A stretch of DNA of 64,000 nucleotides from Janthinobacterium sp. LM6 (GCF_002002885.1 NZ_CP019510.1:5270001-5334000), one strand, 5' to 3'. Counted from the stretch's first letter, positions 28,772-39,450 are shown. The notes: generated by a model from the sequence alone, not told the origin. Made by a program: numbers and translations.

Positions 28772-28799
28772 TCGGTGTACAGTAAGCGGTGTACAGTAA
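28772..28799 (+). repeat. 14-bp tandem repeat upstream of the NUDIX gene
   Basis: CGGTGTACAGTAAG occurs twice in direct succession (28772-28785 and 28786-28799), 38 bases before the NUDIX ATG. It may be a double binding site or simple slippage. Confidence 0.6.
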
Positions 28800-28837
28800 G
28801 CGTTACACTAGACATCATTCTTTTCCTAAGCCCGCCC

Positions 28838-29416
28838 ATGAAATTCTGCTCCGAATGCGCCCATCCTGTCAGCCTGTCCATCCCGGAAGGCGACAACCGT
28901 CCGCGCTATGTGTGCGCCAACTGCGACGCCATCCATTACCAGAACCCGAAAATGGTGGTCGGCTCGATTCCCGTCTGGGAAGAGGATGGCCAGTTGCAGG
29001 TCTTGCTGTGCAAGCGGGCCATCGAGCCGCGCCTGGGCTACTGGACCCTGCCGGCCGGCTTCATGGAAAACGATGAAACGACGTCGGATGCGGCCGAGCG
29101 CGAAACGGTGGAGGAAGCGGGCGCGAATATCGAACTGGGGCCCCTGTTTTCGCTGCTGAACGTGCAGCGCGTGCACCAGGTGCACCTGTTCTACCTGGCC
29201 CGCCTGCGCGACCTCGACTTCGCGCCGGGCATCGAAAGCCTGGACGTGCAGCTGTTTACGGAAGCGCAGATTCCCTGGGATGACCTGGCCTTCCCCACCA
29301 TCCGCGCCACCCTGGAACTGTTCTTTGCCGACCGCGTGAAAATCCGCGAAGGCGGCAGCTACGGCGTGCATACGGGCGACATCACGCGCCCGATGGCGCG
29401 CGCGGATGCAGAATAA
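28838..29416 (+). CDS. NUDIX hydrolase with N-terminal zinc ribbon
   Basis: 192-aa hydrolase. The N-terminal zinc ribbon is formed by Cys4, Cys7, Cys26 and Cys29. The NUDIX box is GFMENDETTSDAAERE followed by TVEEAG (pattern Gx5Ex7RE-xxEExG). This combination resembles NudC-like and related zinc-ribbon NUDIX proteins acting on nucleotide diphosphate substrates, but the protein is shorter than NudC and its substrate is unknown. ATG 28838 was chosen since it begins with the zinc ribbon (MKFCSECAHP); the frame continues upstream through the tandem repeat and is not credible there. Confidence 0.9.
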   Translation: MKFCSECAHPVSLSIPEGDNRPRYVCANCDAIHYQNPKMVVGSIPVWEEDGQLQVLLCKRAIEPRLGYWTLPAGFMENDETTSDAAERETVEEAGANIELGPLFSLLNVQRVHQVHLFYLARLRDLDFAPGIESLDVQLFTEAQIPWDDLAFPTIRATLELFFADRVKIREGGSYGVHTGDITRPMARADAE

Positions 29417-29458
29417 GCTCCCGAATAAGCCTCCACCAACTGCCACCTTTGACGCCGC

Positions 29459-30175
29459 ATGATTCCCTGGCTCGACATCCACACCCCGTTCCCCGACGTC
29501 TCGCGCGCCCTGACCGACGAGGCGCCCGGCCTGCTGGCGGCCGGCGCCGACCTGTCGCCCGCGCGCCTGCTCGACGCCTACCGGCGCGGCATCTTCCCCT
29601 GGTTTTCCGAAGGCCAGCCTATTTTGTGGTGGAGCACCGATCCGCGCATGGTGCTGATGACGGACGATTTCAAGGTCTCCGACAGCCTGGCCAAGGCGAT
29701 CCGCAAGGTCGAGCGCAGCGCCGCCACGGACGGGCGCTGGCAGCTGCGTTTCGACAGCGATTTCGACGCCGTCATGCGCGCCTGCGCGGCGCCGCGCAAG
29801 GATGGCCCGGGCACGTGGATTTCCGACGAAATCATCGCCGGCTACACGGGCTTGCACAAGCTGGGCTACGCGCACTCGTCGGAACTGTGGCTGGACGGGG
29901 AACTGGTGGGCGGCGCGTATGGCGTGTCGATCGGGCGCATGTTCTACGGCGAATCGATGTTCGCGCGCGTGACGGATGGCTCGAAGATCGCGCTGGCGCA
30001 GCTCGTGCGCTTCTTGCAGGCGCGCGGCGTGACCATGATTGACTGCCAGCAAGAAACAAGGCACCTGGCGTCGCTGGGCGCGGCGCCCATTTCGCGCGCG
30101 CGCTTCCTGGCCCATGTGCGCAGCGCCATTGAAGCAGCGCAAATCACGGATTGGCAGGCTGCACCGCCGGCATAA
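29459..30175 (+). CDS. aat: Leucyl/phenylalanyl-tRNA-protein transferase
   Basis: 238-aa cytoplasmic enzyme that adds Leu or Phe from charged tRNA to proteins with N-terminal Arg or Lys, marking them for ClpAP through ClpS. Family motifs: [35 protein letters not shown], the [17 protein letters not shown] block and [14 protein letters not shown]. Together with bpt 60 bases downstream it supplies both arms of the bacterial N-degron pathway. Confidence 0.96.
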   Translation: MIPWLDIHTPFPDVSRALTDEAPGLLAAGADLSPARLLDAYRRGIFPWFSEGQPILWWSTDPRMVLMTDDFKVSDSLAKAIRKVERSAATDGRWQLRFDSDFDAVMRACAAPRKDGPGTWISDEIIAGYTGLHKLGYAHSSELWLDGELVGGAYGVSIGRMFYGESMFARVTDGSKIALAQLVRFLQARGVTMIDCQQETRHLASLGAAPISRARFLAHVRSAIEAAQITDWQAAPPA

Positions 30176-30235
30176 AAAAGCTATGATATCTCCACGCAGA
30201 CTTCCATTGCCGCGGACAGACCAGACAGGATCAGC

Positions 30236-30958
30236 ATGACGCACCTGAACGAACTACCGTTTGCCACCCTGCAGTTCTACACGACGGCGCCCTACCCGTG
30301 CAGCTACCTGGACGACCGCCAGGCCCGCTCGCAGGTGGCCACTCCCTCGCACCTGATCAACAGCGACGTGTATTCGGAACTGGTGCGCAACGGCTTTCGC
30401 CGCAGCGGCATTTTTACTTACCGTCCGTATTGCGACGGCTGCCAGGCCTGCATTCCCGTGCGCGTCGTGACGGGCGAGTTCACCCCGAACCGCAACCAGC
30501 GCCGCGCCTGGAGCCGCCACGCCGACCTGCAGGCGGGCGTGGCCACCCTGTCCTTCCTCGACGAGCACTACGAGCTGTACCTGCGCTACCAGAGCACGCG
30601 CCACGCGGGCGGCGGCATGGACCAGGACAGCCGCGACCAGTATGCGCAATTCCTGCTGCAAAGCCGGGTCAATACGCGCCTGGTGGAGTTTCGCGATGCC
30701 GAGGGCATCCTGCGCATGGTCAGCATCATCGACGTGCTGGCCGACGGCCTGTCGTCCGTCTACACCTTTTTCGACCCTGACGTGCCGGGCGCCTCGTACG
30801 GCACCTACAACGTGCTGTGGCAAATCGCCCAGGCGCGCGAACTGGGCCTGCCCTACATCTACCTGGGCTACTGGATAAAGCAAAGCCCGAAGATGGCGTA
30901 TAAGATCAACTTCAAGCCGCTGGAAGCACGCATCAAGGGGCAGTGGGTGGTGATGTAA
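30236..30958 (+). CDS. bpt: Aspartate/glutamate leucyltransferase
   Basis: 240-aa enzyme transferring Leu to N-terminal Asp or Glu, the second branch of the N-end rule. Conserved features: Cys-rich [20 protein letters not shown], then [22 protein letters not shown] and, near the end, YIYLGYWI and [12 protein letters not shown]. Length fits the family. A palindromic terminator lies 23 bases after its stop, shared with the convergent tricorn-like gene. Confidence 0.95.
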   Translation: MTHLNELPFATLQFYTTAPYPCSYLDDRQARSQVATPSHLINSDVYSELVRNGFRRSGIFTYRPYCDGCQACIPVRVVTGEFTPNRNQRRAWSRHADLQAGVATLSFLDEHYELYLRYQSTRHAGGGMDQDSRDQYAQFLLQSRVNTRLVEFRDAEGILRMVSIIDVLADGLSSVYTFFDPDVPGASYGTYNVLWQIAQARELGLPYIYLGYWIKQSPKMAYKINFKPLEARIKGQWVVM

Positions 30959-30981
30959 ATCAAACCCGACGGCGAAGGGCC

Positions 30982-31008
30982 GGGGTCGGCCCCTGAGGGT
31001 CCGACCCC
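30982..31008. repeat. GGGGTC-type 27-bp palindrome, probably a two-way terminator (copy 1)
   Basis: Arms GGGGTCGGCCCC (30982-30993) and GGGTCCGACCCC (30997-31008) around TGA; one mismatch. On the plus strand AGTCTTTT follows. It sits between the convergent bpt and tricorn-like genes. The same 12-3-12 design occurs at 45261 and 45343. Confidence 0.75.
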
Positions 31009-31033
31009 AGTCTTTTCAATGGGCTTTCCGTTT

Positions 31034-34000
31034 TTATTTGCTCTTGTCCGGAAACGCAGGACGCTTGGGCTGCACGGGCGGATTCTTCGCCAGTTCGGCC
31101 TGGATCACCTCGATCGCCTTTTCCAGCTGCGGATCGCGCCCGGCGATGACGTCGGCCGGCGTTTGCTCGACGTCGATATCGGGCGGCACGCCTTCATTTT
31201 CCACGCCCCAGCCGTTTTCGCGCGTCCAGAACGCCAGGTTCGGCGCCGTGATGAAGCCGCCATCCATCAGCACGGGGAAGCCCAGTACGCCCACCAGGCC
31301 GCCCCACGTCGCCTTGCCGATCAGCGGGCCCATGTTGTTCTTGCGGAACATCCACGGCAGCAGGTCGCCGCCCGAACCGGCCGTCTCGTCGATCAGCATG
31401 GCGCGCGGCCCCTGGATCGATGCGGACGGCGTCTTCATGTCGGCGCCGTAGCGCATGGTCCACCAGGCGATTTCCTTCTTCTGCAGGATCTCGATGTAGT
31501 AATCGGCCACGCTGCCGCCGCCGTTGAAACGCTCGTCGACGATGATGGCCTGCCTGTCCGCCTGCGGGAAGAAGTAGCGCTTGAAGTAGGTATGGCCCAG
31601 CCCCGCCGTATTCGGCACGTACACGTACGCCACCTTGCCATTGGTGGCCGCATTGACCTTGCGCATATTGCCTTCGATCCAGTCGCGGTTGCGCAAGGCA
31701 TCCTCGGTCGGGACGGGCACCACGGTAATCGTGCGCGCGCCCTTGCCGTCGGCCGATGGCCCCACGGTCAGGTCGATGGCCTTGCCGGCCGTGTTCTCGA
31801 AGGCGCTATACAGGTTGGTCGGCGGCAGCAAAGGGCGGCTGTCGACGGCCAGCAGGTATTCGCCCGCCTTGACGTTCAGGCCCGGCTCCGTCAGCGGCGC
31901 GCGCAGGGCCGGATTCCAGTTCAAGCCGCCATACACCTTCTTGAAGCGGTAATGGCCGTCGCGCACTTCATAATCGGCGCCCAGCAAGCCCCCCGGCACC
32001 TTCTTCGCCTCGATAAAATCGTCGCCGCCGCCGCCCCGGTGGTGGCCCACGGCCAGCTCGCTGCACATCCATTGAATCAGGCGGTTCAGGTCCGCGCGGC
32101 TGGACAGCTCGGGCAGGAACACGGCGTACTTGTCGCGCATGGCCTTCCAGTCCACGCTATGCATGCCCGGGTCATAAAAGTAATCGCGGTTGATGCGCCA
32201 CACCTCGTTGAAAATCTGCGTCCATTCGGCGCGCGGATCGGCCTTCACTTCGATGGCGTCGACCTTGATCTTGCCCTCGCCCGGCGCCAGCAGCTTGCCC
32301 GTGGCGGACCCCATGGCCCAGTTGTCCTTCTGGCGGTACAGCAGCTTCTTGCCGTCGGCCGACACTTCGAAGTCGTCCGCTTCCGCCACCACGGTTTCCG
32401 CCTTGCGCTCCTTCAGGTCGAAGCGCTGCACGGCCTTCTTGCCGTCGCTTTCGCGCAGCAAAAAGATCTGCCCGGCCGCGCCGGCCGTCAGGCTGGAAAA
32501 CTGCGCGGCCGGCAGCGGCAAGTCGACGATGCGCGTGGCGATGCCGTCGAAATCGATGCTGATCGGCGCCACGGGGGCCACCGTCACTTTCGGGTCGTCG
32601 CGGCCCGTCTTCGGATCGATCTTCGGTTCGTTTTTCGCTTCCGGCTCCGCCTTCGCCATGTCTTTTTTACTCTCCGCGCTGGCGGCCTTTTCCTCGTCGC
32701 TTTCCTTGATCAGGGGCGACGGCAAGTCGCGCCGCAGCACGGCCATCCACACGGTGCGCGTCACCAGGTTGTCTTCGTTCTGCTGCGAGAACCAGTTGTT
32801 GCTGGGACCGGCATTCGTCGAGGCGAAGAAGTACAGGTATTTGCCGCTCTTGTCGAACACGGGCTGGGCCACGTCGGACAGGCCGTCGGTCACGGGCATC
32901 GACTTGTTCTGCTCGACGGAATAGATGTAGGCGCTGCGCGTGTAGGTGGGCGAATTGAGCGTGTAGGCCAGCCAGCGCGAATCGGGCGCCCACGCGGCGC
33001 GCATGCTCTTGTCGACGCCATACATCGGCTCCGTGGCGATCTTTTGCACCTTGCCGTTGCCGACGTCGATCACATACATGCTCCAGCCATTGTCGGCAAA
33101 CGCGATCTTTTTGCTGTCGGGCGACCAGACGGCATTGTCATAGAAGCCGCTGCCATTCAGCTTGAACTTGCGCACGGCGCCCTTGCCGTCCTGCGCCCGC
33201 ACATGCAGCTCGTATTCGCCCGATTCGTCGGAAAAATACGCGACCGAGCGGCCATCTGGCGACCAGATCGGCGTGCGCTCGTGGGCGCCGGCCGTCTGCG
33301 TCAGGTTGCGCACGTCGCCCTTGTCGGCGGGGATGGTGACGATCTCGCCCCGGTATTCGAAGGCGATGCGCGCGCCCGACGGCGAAATCGACGCATCGCG
33401 GATGTATTTCGCGTTCTTGACCCAGCGCGGGCGCGTCTGCCCCAGGTCGCTGGCCACGCCGATGGTCAGTTTTTGTGCCTGGCCGCTGGCGATGTCAAAC
33501 GAGTGCAGATAACCGGCCTGCTCGTAGACGATGGTGCCGTTCGCGGCCGACGCGTTCAGCACGGGGAAATCCTTGTGCTGCGTCAACTGGCGCACGGCTT
33601 TCGTCTTGACGTCGTAGGCAAACAGGTTGAATTCGCCGTTGCGGTCCGAGCGGAAGTACACGGTATCCTTGATCCACATCGGGTCGACGTCGTTCGAGCG
33701 CGTGGTCGGCTGGGGGATCTTTTCAATCGATTTGTCGCTGGACGAAAACAGCCACAGCCAGGAATTGGTGCCGCCCCGGTAGCGCTTCCACTGTTTAAAA
33801 GCGGGCGCCAGCGGGTTGTAGGCGATGCGCTGGCCATCGGGCGAATACGTGGCACGCGAGGCGTTGGGGATTTCCAGCTGGGTTTCCACGCCGCCCGCCA
33901 CCGGCACCGTGAACAGCTTCTGGAAACGGTTGTTGAAGGCGGCGCGGGGCGAGGTAAACATCACGGACTGGCCATCGGGGGTGAACGATTGCGCCAGATC

Positions 34001-34345
34001 AACACCCGGGTGGAAGGTCAGACGGCGCGGCACGCCGCCGGCGGCCGCGATCACATACACGTCGACATTGCCGTCGATGTTGGCGCTGTACGCGATCAGG
34101 CTGCCGTCGGGCGAAAACACGGGGTTCGATTTGTCGCCCAGGTCGGACGTCAGGCGCCGCGCGCCGCCGCCATCGAGGTTCGATAGCCATACGTCGCCCG
34201 CATAGATGAAGGCGATGTGGCGGCTGGAGACGGCCGGTTCGCTCAGCATGCGGGTGTCTTGCGTATTGGGCAGGGCCAGGGCCGGGTGGCTCAGCAGCAG
34301 TGCGCTGGCGGCCGCGATGGCGGTCAGGATGCGTGTCTTTTTCAA
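31034..34345 (-). CDS. Exported tricorn-like S41 family peptidase
   Basis: 1103-aa protein with a signal peptide (about 1-24, ending PALA). Residues about 35-680 form two beta-propellers built of WD40/TolB-like repeats (FSPDGSLIAYSAN, WSPDGRSVAYFSD, WSPDSKKIAFADNG). A PDZ-like segment follows (about 780-870, VKAGEYLLAVDSRPL). The C-terminal S41 core contains IIVDERFNGGGSVADYY and the nucleophile region DETAGSGGD, with Ser at about 991. This order matches tricorn proteases, which degrade peptides processively; here it would act in the periplasm. A charged KKDMAKAEPEAKNEPK stretch links the domains. AAAGACAC precedes the ATG. Confidence 0.93.
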   Translation of the reverse strand: MKKTRILTAIAAASALLLSHPALALPNTQDTRMLSEPAVSSRHIAFIYAGDVWLSNLDGGGARRLTSDLGDKSNPVFSPDGSLIAYSANIDGNVDVYVIAAAGGVPRRLTFHPGVDLAQSFTPDGQSVMFTSPRAAFNNRFQKLFTVPVAGGVETQLEIPNASRATYSPDGQRIAYNPLAPAFKQWKRYRGGTNSWLWLFSSSDKSIEKIPQPTTRSNDVDPMWIKDTVYFRSDRNGEFNLFAYDVKTKAVRQLTQHKDFPVLNASAANGTIVYEQAGYLHSFDIASGQAQKLTIGVASDLGQTRPRWVKNAKYIRDASISPSGARIAFEYRGEIVTIPADKGDVRNLTQTAGAHERTPIWSPDGRSVAYFSDESGEYELHVRAQDGKGAVRKFKLNGSGFYDNAVWSPDSKKIAFADNGWSMYVIDVGNGKVQKIATEPMYGVDKSMRAAWAPDSRWLAYTLNSPTYTRSAYIYSVEQNKSMPVTDGLSDVAQPVFDKSGKYLYFFASTNAGPSNNWFSQQNEDNLVTRTVWMAVLRRDLPSPLIKESDEEKAASAESKKDMAKAEPEAKNEPKIDPKTGRDDPKVTVAPVAPISIDFDGIATRIVDLPLPAAQFSSLTAGAAGQIFLLRESDGKKAVQRFDLKERKAETVVAEADDFEVSADGKKLLYRQKDNWAMGSATGKLLAPGEGKIKVDAIEVKADPRAEWTQIFNEVWRINRDYFYDPGMHSVDWKAMRDKYAVFLPELSSRADLNRLIQWMCSELAVGHHRGGGGDDFIEAKKVPGGLLGADYEVRDGHYRFKKVYGGLNWNPALRAPLTEPGLNVKAGEYLLAVDSRPLLPPTNLYSAFENTAGKAIDLTVGPSADGKGARTITVVPVPTEDALRNRDWIEGNMRKVNAATNGKVAYVYVPNTAGLGHTYFKRYFFPQADRQAIIVDERFNGGGSVADYYIEILQKKEIAWWTMRYGADMKTPSASIQGPRAMLIDETAGSGGDLLPWMFRKNNMGPLIGKATWGGLVGVLGFPVLMDGGFITAPNLAFWTRENGWGVENEGVPPDIDVEQTPADVIAGRDPQLEKAIEVIQAELAKNPPVQPKRPAFPDKSK

Positions 34346-34548
34346 TCGATGTCTCGCTTATGAAGTCAACAGAACAAAGAAAAAACAGGAAGGTCCACGG
34401 CCGAATGCGAATTATCAAGGATTCAATATTGCATTAGACCAACAAGAACTATACACCCGGCAGCCGCGCGGAACACGGTAAAATACGCCACTTATTTCGC
34501 GCGCCGCCAGCCCTTCCCGGCAGCCCGCATACCTACTCAAAGCGCCCC

Positions 34549-35598
34549 ATGTCTGAAAAATTCCTGTACTCCCTCGCCCGCCCCCTGCTGTTTTCGATGG
34601 ATGCCGAAGCGGCCCACCATTTCACCCTGCCCGCCCTGAAACGCGCCAGCGCGCTGGGCCTGACGAAGCTGGCCGGCAAACCGGCGGCGGACCCGCGCAC
34701 GGTGATGGGCATCACCTTCCCGAACCCGGTCGGCCTGGCCGCCGGCCTGGACAAGGATGGCGCCTACATCGACGTGCTGGCCGACCTGGGTTTTGGCTCC
34801 ATCGAAGTGGGTACCGTCACGCCGCGCGCACAGGCGGGCAATCCGAAACCGCGCATGTTCCGCCTGCCGCAGGCGCAGGGCATCATCAACCGCATGGGCT
34901 TTAACAATGGCGGCGTGGACGCGTTTGTCGCCAACGTGCAGGCGTCGAAGTTTTACCAGGAGCGCGCCGGCGTGCTGGGCCTGAACATCGGCAAGAACGC
35001 CGACACGCCGATCGAGCGGGCGGCCGACGACTACCTGCTGTGCCTGGAAAAAGTCTACCCCTACGCCAGCTATGTGACGGTGAACATCTCGTCGCCGAAC
35101 ACCAAGAATTTGCGCCAGCTGCAGGGCGCGTCGGAACTCGACGCCCTGCTGTCGCAGCTCAAGGAAGCGCAGGCGCGCCTGGCCGACAAGCACAAGCGCT
35201 ACGTGCCGCTGGCCCTGAAGATCGCGCCGGACATGGATGGCGAACAGGTGAAAAGCATCGCCGAGTCGCTCACGCGCCACCAGATCGACGGCGTCATCGC
35301 CACCAACACGACCCTGTCGCGCAGCGCCGTCGAAGGCATGCCGCACGGCGCGGAAGCGGGCGGCCTGTCGGGCGCGCCTGTGTTCGAGCTGTCGAACAAT
35401 GTCATCCGCCTGCTGAAGGCGGAACTGGGCGACGCGCTGCCCATCATCGGCGTGGGCGGCATCATGCAGGGCCTGGATGCCGTAGCCAAGTTCGAGGCAG
35501 GCGCACAACTGGTGCAGCTGTACAGCGGCCTGATTTACGCCGGTCCGGCCTTGATCAAGGATTGCGCCCGCGCGCTGCACGGCAAGCAGCCAGCATGA
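34549..35598 (+). CDS. pyrD: Dihydroorotate dehydrogenase (quinone, class 2)
   Basis: 349-aa membrane-associated flavoenzyme oxidising dihydroorotate to orotate with quinone as acceptor in pyrimidine synthesis. It has the class-2 N-terminal amphipathic helix region ([20 protein letters not shown]) and [25 protein letters not shown] is typical, the catalytic Ser position lies in VNISSPNTK, and GVGGI is near the phosphate site. The stop overlaps the start of the next gene (ATGA). Confidence 0.96.
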   Translation: MSEKFLYSLARPLLFSMDAEAAHHFTLPALKRASALGLTKLAGKPAADPRTVMGITFPNPVGLAAGLDKDGAYIDVLADLGFGSIEVGTVTPRAQAGNPKPRMFRLPQAQGIINRMGFNNGGVDAFVANVQASKFYQERAGVLGLNIGKNADTPIERAADDYLLCLEKVYPYASYVTVNISSPNTKNLRQLQGASELDALLSQLKEAQARLADKHKRYVPLALKIAPDMDGEQVKSIAESLTRHQIDGVIATNTTLSRSAVEGMPHGAEAGGLSGAPVFELSNNVIRLLKAELGDALPIIGVGGIMQGLDAVAKFEAGAQLVQLYSGLIYAGPALIKDCARALHGKQPA

Positions 35599-36644
35599 TA
35601 GACAAGGTCAGACTCGGTTCCAGCGGCCTGGAAGTGAGCCGGATCTGCCTGGGCACGATGACCTTCGGCGAGCAGAATTCGGAAGCCGAAGCGCACAGCC
35701 AGCTCGATTACGCGCTGGAACGGGGCATCAACTTCATCGACACGGCCGAGATGTACCCGGTGATGGCCAGCGCGCAAACGCAGGGCAGCACGGAGCGCTA
35801 CATCGGCAGCTGGCTGAAGAAAAGCGGCAAGCGCGGCGACATCGTGCTGGCCAGCAAGGTGGCAGGGCCGAATTCGCGCATGCACTGGATACGCAAGGGC
35901 AAGACGGACCACGACGCGGCCAACATCCGCGCCGCCGTCGAAGACAGCCTGCGCCGCTTGCAGACGGAGCACATTGACCTGTATCAATTGCACTGGCCCA
36001 GCCGCAACCTGCCCATCTTCGGCGCCAGCGTGTACAACCCGCGCAAGGAGCACGCCTGCGTCGCCATCGAAGACACGCTGGCCGTGCTGGGCAAGCTGGT
36101 CGAGGAAGGCAAGATCGGCCACATCGGCGTGTCGAACGAATCGTCGTGGGGCGTGTGCGAATACATCAAGCAGGCGGAACTGAAGGGCTTGCCGCGCATC
36201 GCCTCCATCCAGAACCTGTACAACCTGACGGCGCGCCATTTCGAGACGAGTTTGCTCGACGAAACCTGCCACCGGGAAAATGTCAGCTTGCTGGCCTACA
36301 GCCCGCTGGCGTTCGGCCAGCTGACGGCGAAATACCTCGACGATCCGCAGGCCAAGGGCCGCCTGACACGCTTTCCGGCCGGCTGGAGCCCCCGTTACGT
36401 GCGCCCCGCTACCATCGCGGCCGCCGGCCAGTATGCGGTGCTGGCCCGCGCGCACGGCTTGACGCCGGCGCAACTGGCGCTGGCCTGGTGCTACACGCGC
36501 TGGTTCGTGGCCTCGACCATCATCGGCGCCACCAGCGTGGAGCAGTTGCAGCAAAATATCGACGCCCATCAAATCACCCTGTCGCCGGAACTGGTGGCGG
36601 CCGTCGACGCCATCCACGCCAGCGTGCCCAATCCGGGGCAGTAA
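35595..36644 (+). CDS. tas: Aldo/keto reductase, Tas type
   Basis: 349-aa NADPH-dependent oxidoreductase with the (beta/alpha)8 aldo/keto reductase fold. Catalytic residues can be assigned as Asp and Tyr in FIDTAEMYP, Lys in LASKVAGP and His in LYQLHWPSR. Length and the segment [11 protein letters not shown] match E. coli Tas, a suppressor of tyrosine auxotrophy of unknown substrate. Its start codon overlaps the pyrD stop, so it is co-translated with pyrD. Confidence 0.92.
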   Translation: MIDKVRLGSSGLEVSRICLGTMTFGEQNSEAEAHSQLDYALERGINFIDTAEMYPVMASAQTQGSTERYIGSWLKKSGKRGDIVLASKVAGPNSRMHWIRKGKTDHDAANIRAAVEDSLRRLQTEHIDLYQLHWPSRNLPIFGASVYNPRKEHACVAIEDTLAVLGKLVEEGKIGHIGVSNESSWGVCEYIKQAELKGLPRIASIQNLYNLTARHFETSLLDETCHRENVSLLAYSPLAFGQLTAKYLDDPQAKGRLTRFPAGWSPRYVRPATIAAAGQYAVLARAHGLTPAQLALAWCYTRWFVASTIIGATSVEQLQQNIDAHQITLSPELVAAVDAIHASVPNPGQ

Positions 36645-36940
36645 ACGCCCTGCGTCTGGCGGCGCATGCCGCCGCCAGGTTCCCCCCTCTCCTCGCAGAT
36701 AGTCGTATTTATACAACAGCTGCCAATTTACTGCTGTGCAGCATTGCGGCCTTGCCTTGCCCGGCCGTATGCTGGAAACGAGGCCATATGCGCTACTCGC
36801 GCCATGTTGACGTGTTTCAGATATTTATTGCATATCGATAGACAGAACGATTCGTAAGCACGCCACGTGCCCACTGTTAATCTGATTTCATCGTCGGACC
36901 GCCATGGTCCGCGTAACCACCAACCGAAGAGATATCGTCG
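36645..36940. other. Intergenic region before the TonB-dependent receptor
   Basis: 296 bases. A hairpin CTGGCGGC/GCCGCCAG (about 36656-36678) without a T run follows the tas stop. The remainder is AT-richer and probably holds the receptor promoter; I could not assign -35 and -10 boxes confidently, nor a Fur box. Confidence 0.5.
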
Positions 36941-39358
36941 ATGAGTTCAAGCAACGCCCGCTCCCAGCTTCCCGCCCTGCCCGTGAAAACCGTTATCGCC
37001 GCCAGCCTGATCGCCTGTTTCAGCCTGCCCATGCAGGCGCAAGCGCAGCAAGAGCTGCCGGCCGAAGGCGAGTTGCAATCGGTGGTCGTCACCGGCACCT
37101 TCGCCAAGAACCGCCGCACCATCGATTCCGAATCGCCGATCGACATCCTCACGTCGCGCGACCTGCAAAGCACGGGCTCGGCCGAACTGGCCACCGTGCT
37201 GGCGCGCCTGCTGCCATCGATGAACTTCCCCCGTCCGACGGGTGCCGATGGCAGCGATGCCGTGCGCCCTGCCCAGCTGCGCGGCCTGTCGCCCGACCAG
37301 ACCCTGGTGCTGGTGAACGGCAAGCGCCGCTACACGTCGGCCGTCGTCAACGTCAACGGCACCCTGGGCCGCGGCTCGGCGCCTGTCGACCTGAACGCCA
37401 TCCCCTTGGCCGCCATCGACCACGTGGAAGTGCTGCGCGATGGCGCGGCGGCCCAGTACGGCTCGGACGCGATTGCCGGCGTGATCAACATCATCCTGAA
37501 AAAAGGCGCGGCCGGCGGCGACATCGAAGTGGGCTATGGCCAGACGCAGGAACGCGACGGCAAGCAAAAATCCATCAAGGGTTCGGCCGGCTTCGCCCTG
37601 GGCGAGGACGGCTGGGTGCGCGTCTCGGCGGAAGTGGCCGATCGCGGCCCCACCAACCGCGCCGGCCGCGATTTCAGCAACCCGCTGGAACCGCGCTATG
37701 GCCAGGTCAACCTGCGCTACGGCGATGCCGAGAGCAAGCCGGCTACCGTCTTCATCAACAGCGAATACCATCTCGGCGACAACCTCGACTGGTATGCCTT
37801 CGGCGGCTACGGCCAGCGCGACACCTCGGCCGGCGCCACCTGGCGCGCAGGCCTGGTAAAGGACAAAAATGGACAATACGTCACGCGCTCGTCGATCTTC
37901 CCCGAAGGCTTCCTGCCGATCCAGAACAGCACCCTGACCGACCAGTCGCTGGTGACAGGCTTGCGCGGCGAGGCGGCCGGCTGGCGCTGGGATGCCAGCC
38001 TGAATTACGGCAGCAACAAGTTCAAGCTGGATCTCGACAATACCGTCAATTTCGACCTGGCTGCCGCCAGCCCCACGCACTTCTATGTGGGCTCGCTGAA
38101 AAATGAGCAGACCGTCCTGAATCTCGACGCGGCGCGCGAATTCCCCGTCCCTTACTTTACGGGGCCGCTGACGGTGGCCGTGGGCGCCGAAGCGCGCCAT
38201 GAAAAATACACGATCGGCGCTGGCGAGCAAGCATCGTATACCGGTACCGGGTCGCAGGGTTTTGCCGGCTTCCGTCCCGAAAACGCGGGTAGCCACAGCC
38301 GCCACAATGAATCGATCTACGTCAACCTGGAAGCGGAAGCGACGAAAAAACTGTCCGGCGGCGTGGCCCTGCGCCATGAGCGCTACAGCGATTTCGGCAG
38401 CACCACCTCGGCCAAGGGTTCGGCCCGCTATGCCTTCACGGACGCCCTGTCCCTGCGCGGCACCGTGTCGAGCGGCTTCCGCGCTCCATCGCTGGCGCAG
38501 CAGTACTACACCATCACCACCACCAACTTCCAGGTCATCAATGGCACGAATACGGCCATCGAAACGGGCACCTTTGCCGTCAACACGCCGCAGGCACGCG
38601 CCCTCGGTGCACAGGACCTGAAGGCGGAGAAAGCCCGCAACTACAGCCTGGGCCTGCAATTCCAGCCCACGCGCAACTTCACGACGACGGTGGACGCCTA
38701 CCGCATCGACATCGATGACCGCATCCTGTTCTCTGCCAACCTGCTCCTGAGCGATGCGTTGAAAAAAACCCTCGCCGCGCAGGGCACGCCGGTGGGCGCA
38801 GGACGCTATTTCACCAACGCCGTCGATACGCGCACGGAAGGCGTGGACATCGTCAGCACCTACCGCATCGACTTGCAGGAGAAGGACCGCCTGGACTTGA
38901 CCGTGGCCTACAACCACAACAAGACCTCGGTACAGAAACTGGCGGACAATCCGGCCATCCTGACGGCCAACAACCTGAAACTGATCGACCGCCAGACCAT
39001 CCAGCGCGCCACTGTCGGCTCGCCGAAGGACAAGTTCAGCCTGGCCGCCGACTACAGCTTCGGCCTCTGGAATGCGCACGGCGTCGTAACGCGCTACGGC
39101 AGTTTCATCGTGCCGCAAAACAATGCCCTGCAAGACCAGCACTACGATCCGCAATGGGTGCTGGACGTGTCCGGTTCCGTGAAACTGGGCAAGAACTGGC
39201 GCCTGGTGGCAGGCATCGACAACGTCACCAACCGCTATCCTGACCAGATCACCAGCGTGGGCAACCTCAACAATGGCGGCACCCAGCCGTACAGCGGCTT
39301 CGCGCCGAACGGCTTCAACGGCCGCTATTACTACGCCAAGGCCGGCTATAGCTGGTAA
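36941..39358 (+). CDS. TonB-dependent outer-membrane receptor
   Basis: 805-aa outer-membrane transporter. A signal peptide (about 1-36, ending AQAQ) is followed by a Ton-box-like segment in LQSVVVTGTF, then a plug domain with LRGLSPDQTLVLVNGKRR, VEVLRDGAAAQYGSDAIAGV and NIIL, then a 22-strand-type barrel ending in the aromatic residue of AKAGYSW. The substrate is unknown; the NPLE and VNGTLGRGSAPVDLN features resemble plug domains of the group often annotated for siderophores or small carbon compounds. It would be powered by the TonB-ExbBD system in this window. A strong terminator follows. Confidence 0.92.
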   Translation: MSSSNARSQLPALPVKTVIAASLIACFSLPMQAQAQQELPAEGELQSVVVTGTFAKNRRTIDSESPIDILTSRDLQSTGSAELATVLARLLPSMNFPRPTGADGSDAVRPAQLRGLSPDQTLVLVNGKRRYTSAVVNVNGTLGRGSAPVDLNAIPLAAIDHVEVLRDGAAAQYGSDAIAGVINIILKKGAAGGDIEVGYGQTQERDGKQKSIKGSAGFALGEDGWVRVSAEVADRGPTNRAGRDFSNPLEPRYGQVNLRYGDAESKPATVFINSEYHLGDNLDWYAFGGYGQRDTSAGATWRAGLVKDKNGQYVTRSSIFPEGFLPIQNSTLTDQSLVTGLRGEAAGWRWDASLNYGSNKFKLDLDNTVNFDLAAASPTHFYVGSLKNEQTVLNLDAAREFPVPYFTGPLTVAVGAEARHEKYTIGAGEQASYTGTGSQGFAGFRPENAGSHSRHNESIYVNLEAEATKKLSGGVALRHERYSDFGSTTSAKGSARYAFTDALSLRGTVSSGFRAPSLAQQYYTITTTNFQVINGTNTAIETGTFAVNTPQARALGAQDLKAEKARNYSLGLQFQPTRNFTTTVDAYRIDIDDRILFSANLLLSDALKKTLAAQGTPVGAGRYFTNAVDTRTEGVDIVSTYRIDLQEKDRLDLTVAYNHNKTSVQKLADNPAILTANNLKLIDRQTIQRATVGSPKDKFSLAADYSFGLWNAHGVVTRYGSFIVPQNNALQDQHYDPQWVLDVSGSVKLGKNWRLVAGIDNVTNRYPDQITSVGNLNNGGTQPYSGFAPNGFNGRYYYAKAGYSW

Positions 39359-39375
39359 ATGGCGCTCTGCCATGC

Positions 39376-39414
39376 AAAAAGCCTGGAACGCATCGCGTTT
39401 CCAGGCTTTTTTTT
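39376..39414 (+). terminator. Terminator after the TonB-dependent receptor
   Basis: Stem AGCCTGGAA (39380-39388) and TTCCAGGCT (39399-39407) with A5 before and T8 after, so it can terminate both the receptor and the convergent PEP-CTERM gene. Confidence 0.88.
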
Positions 39415-39450
39415 CATGCGTCAGCGCCTGCGCCCGCAGGCGCTGCAGGC

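Noticed and set aside
31019..34186. A 1055-codon open frame on the plus strand opposite the tricorn-like gene
   Set aside because: It is an antisense shadow caused by high GC; the minus frame has a signal peptide, propeller repeats and S41 motifs, whereas the plus frame has biased Arg/His/Val composition and no motifs.
36947..39373. An 808-codon minus-strand frame opposite the TonB-dependent receptor
   Set aside because: The receptor frame has signal peptide, Ton box, plug and barrel end; the opposite frame has no motif.
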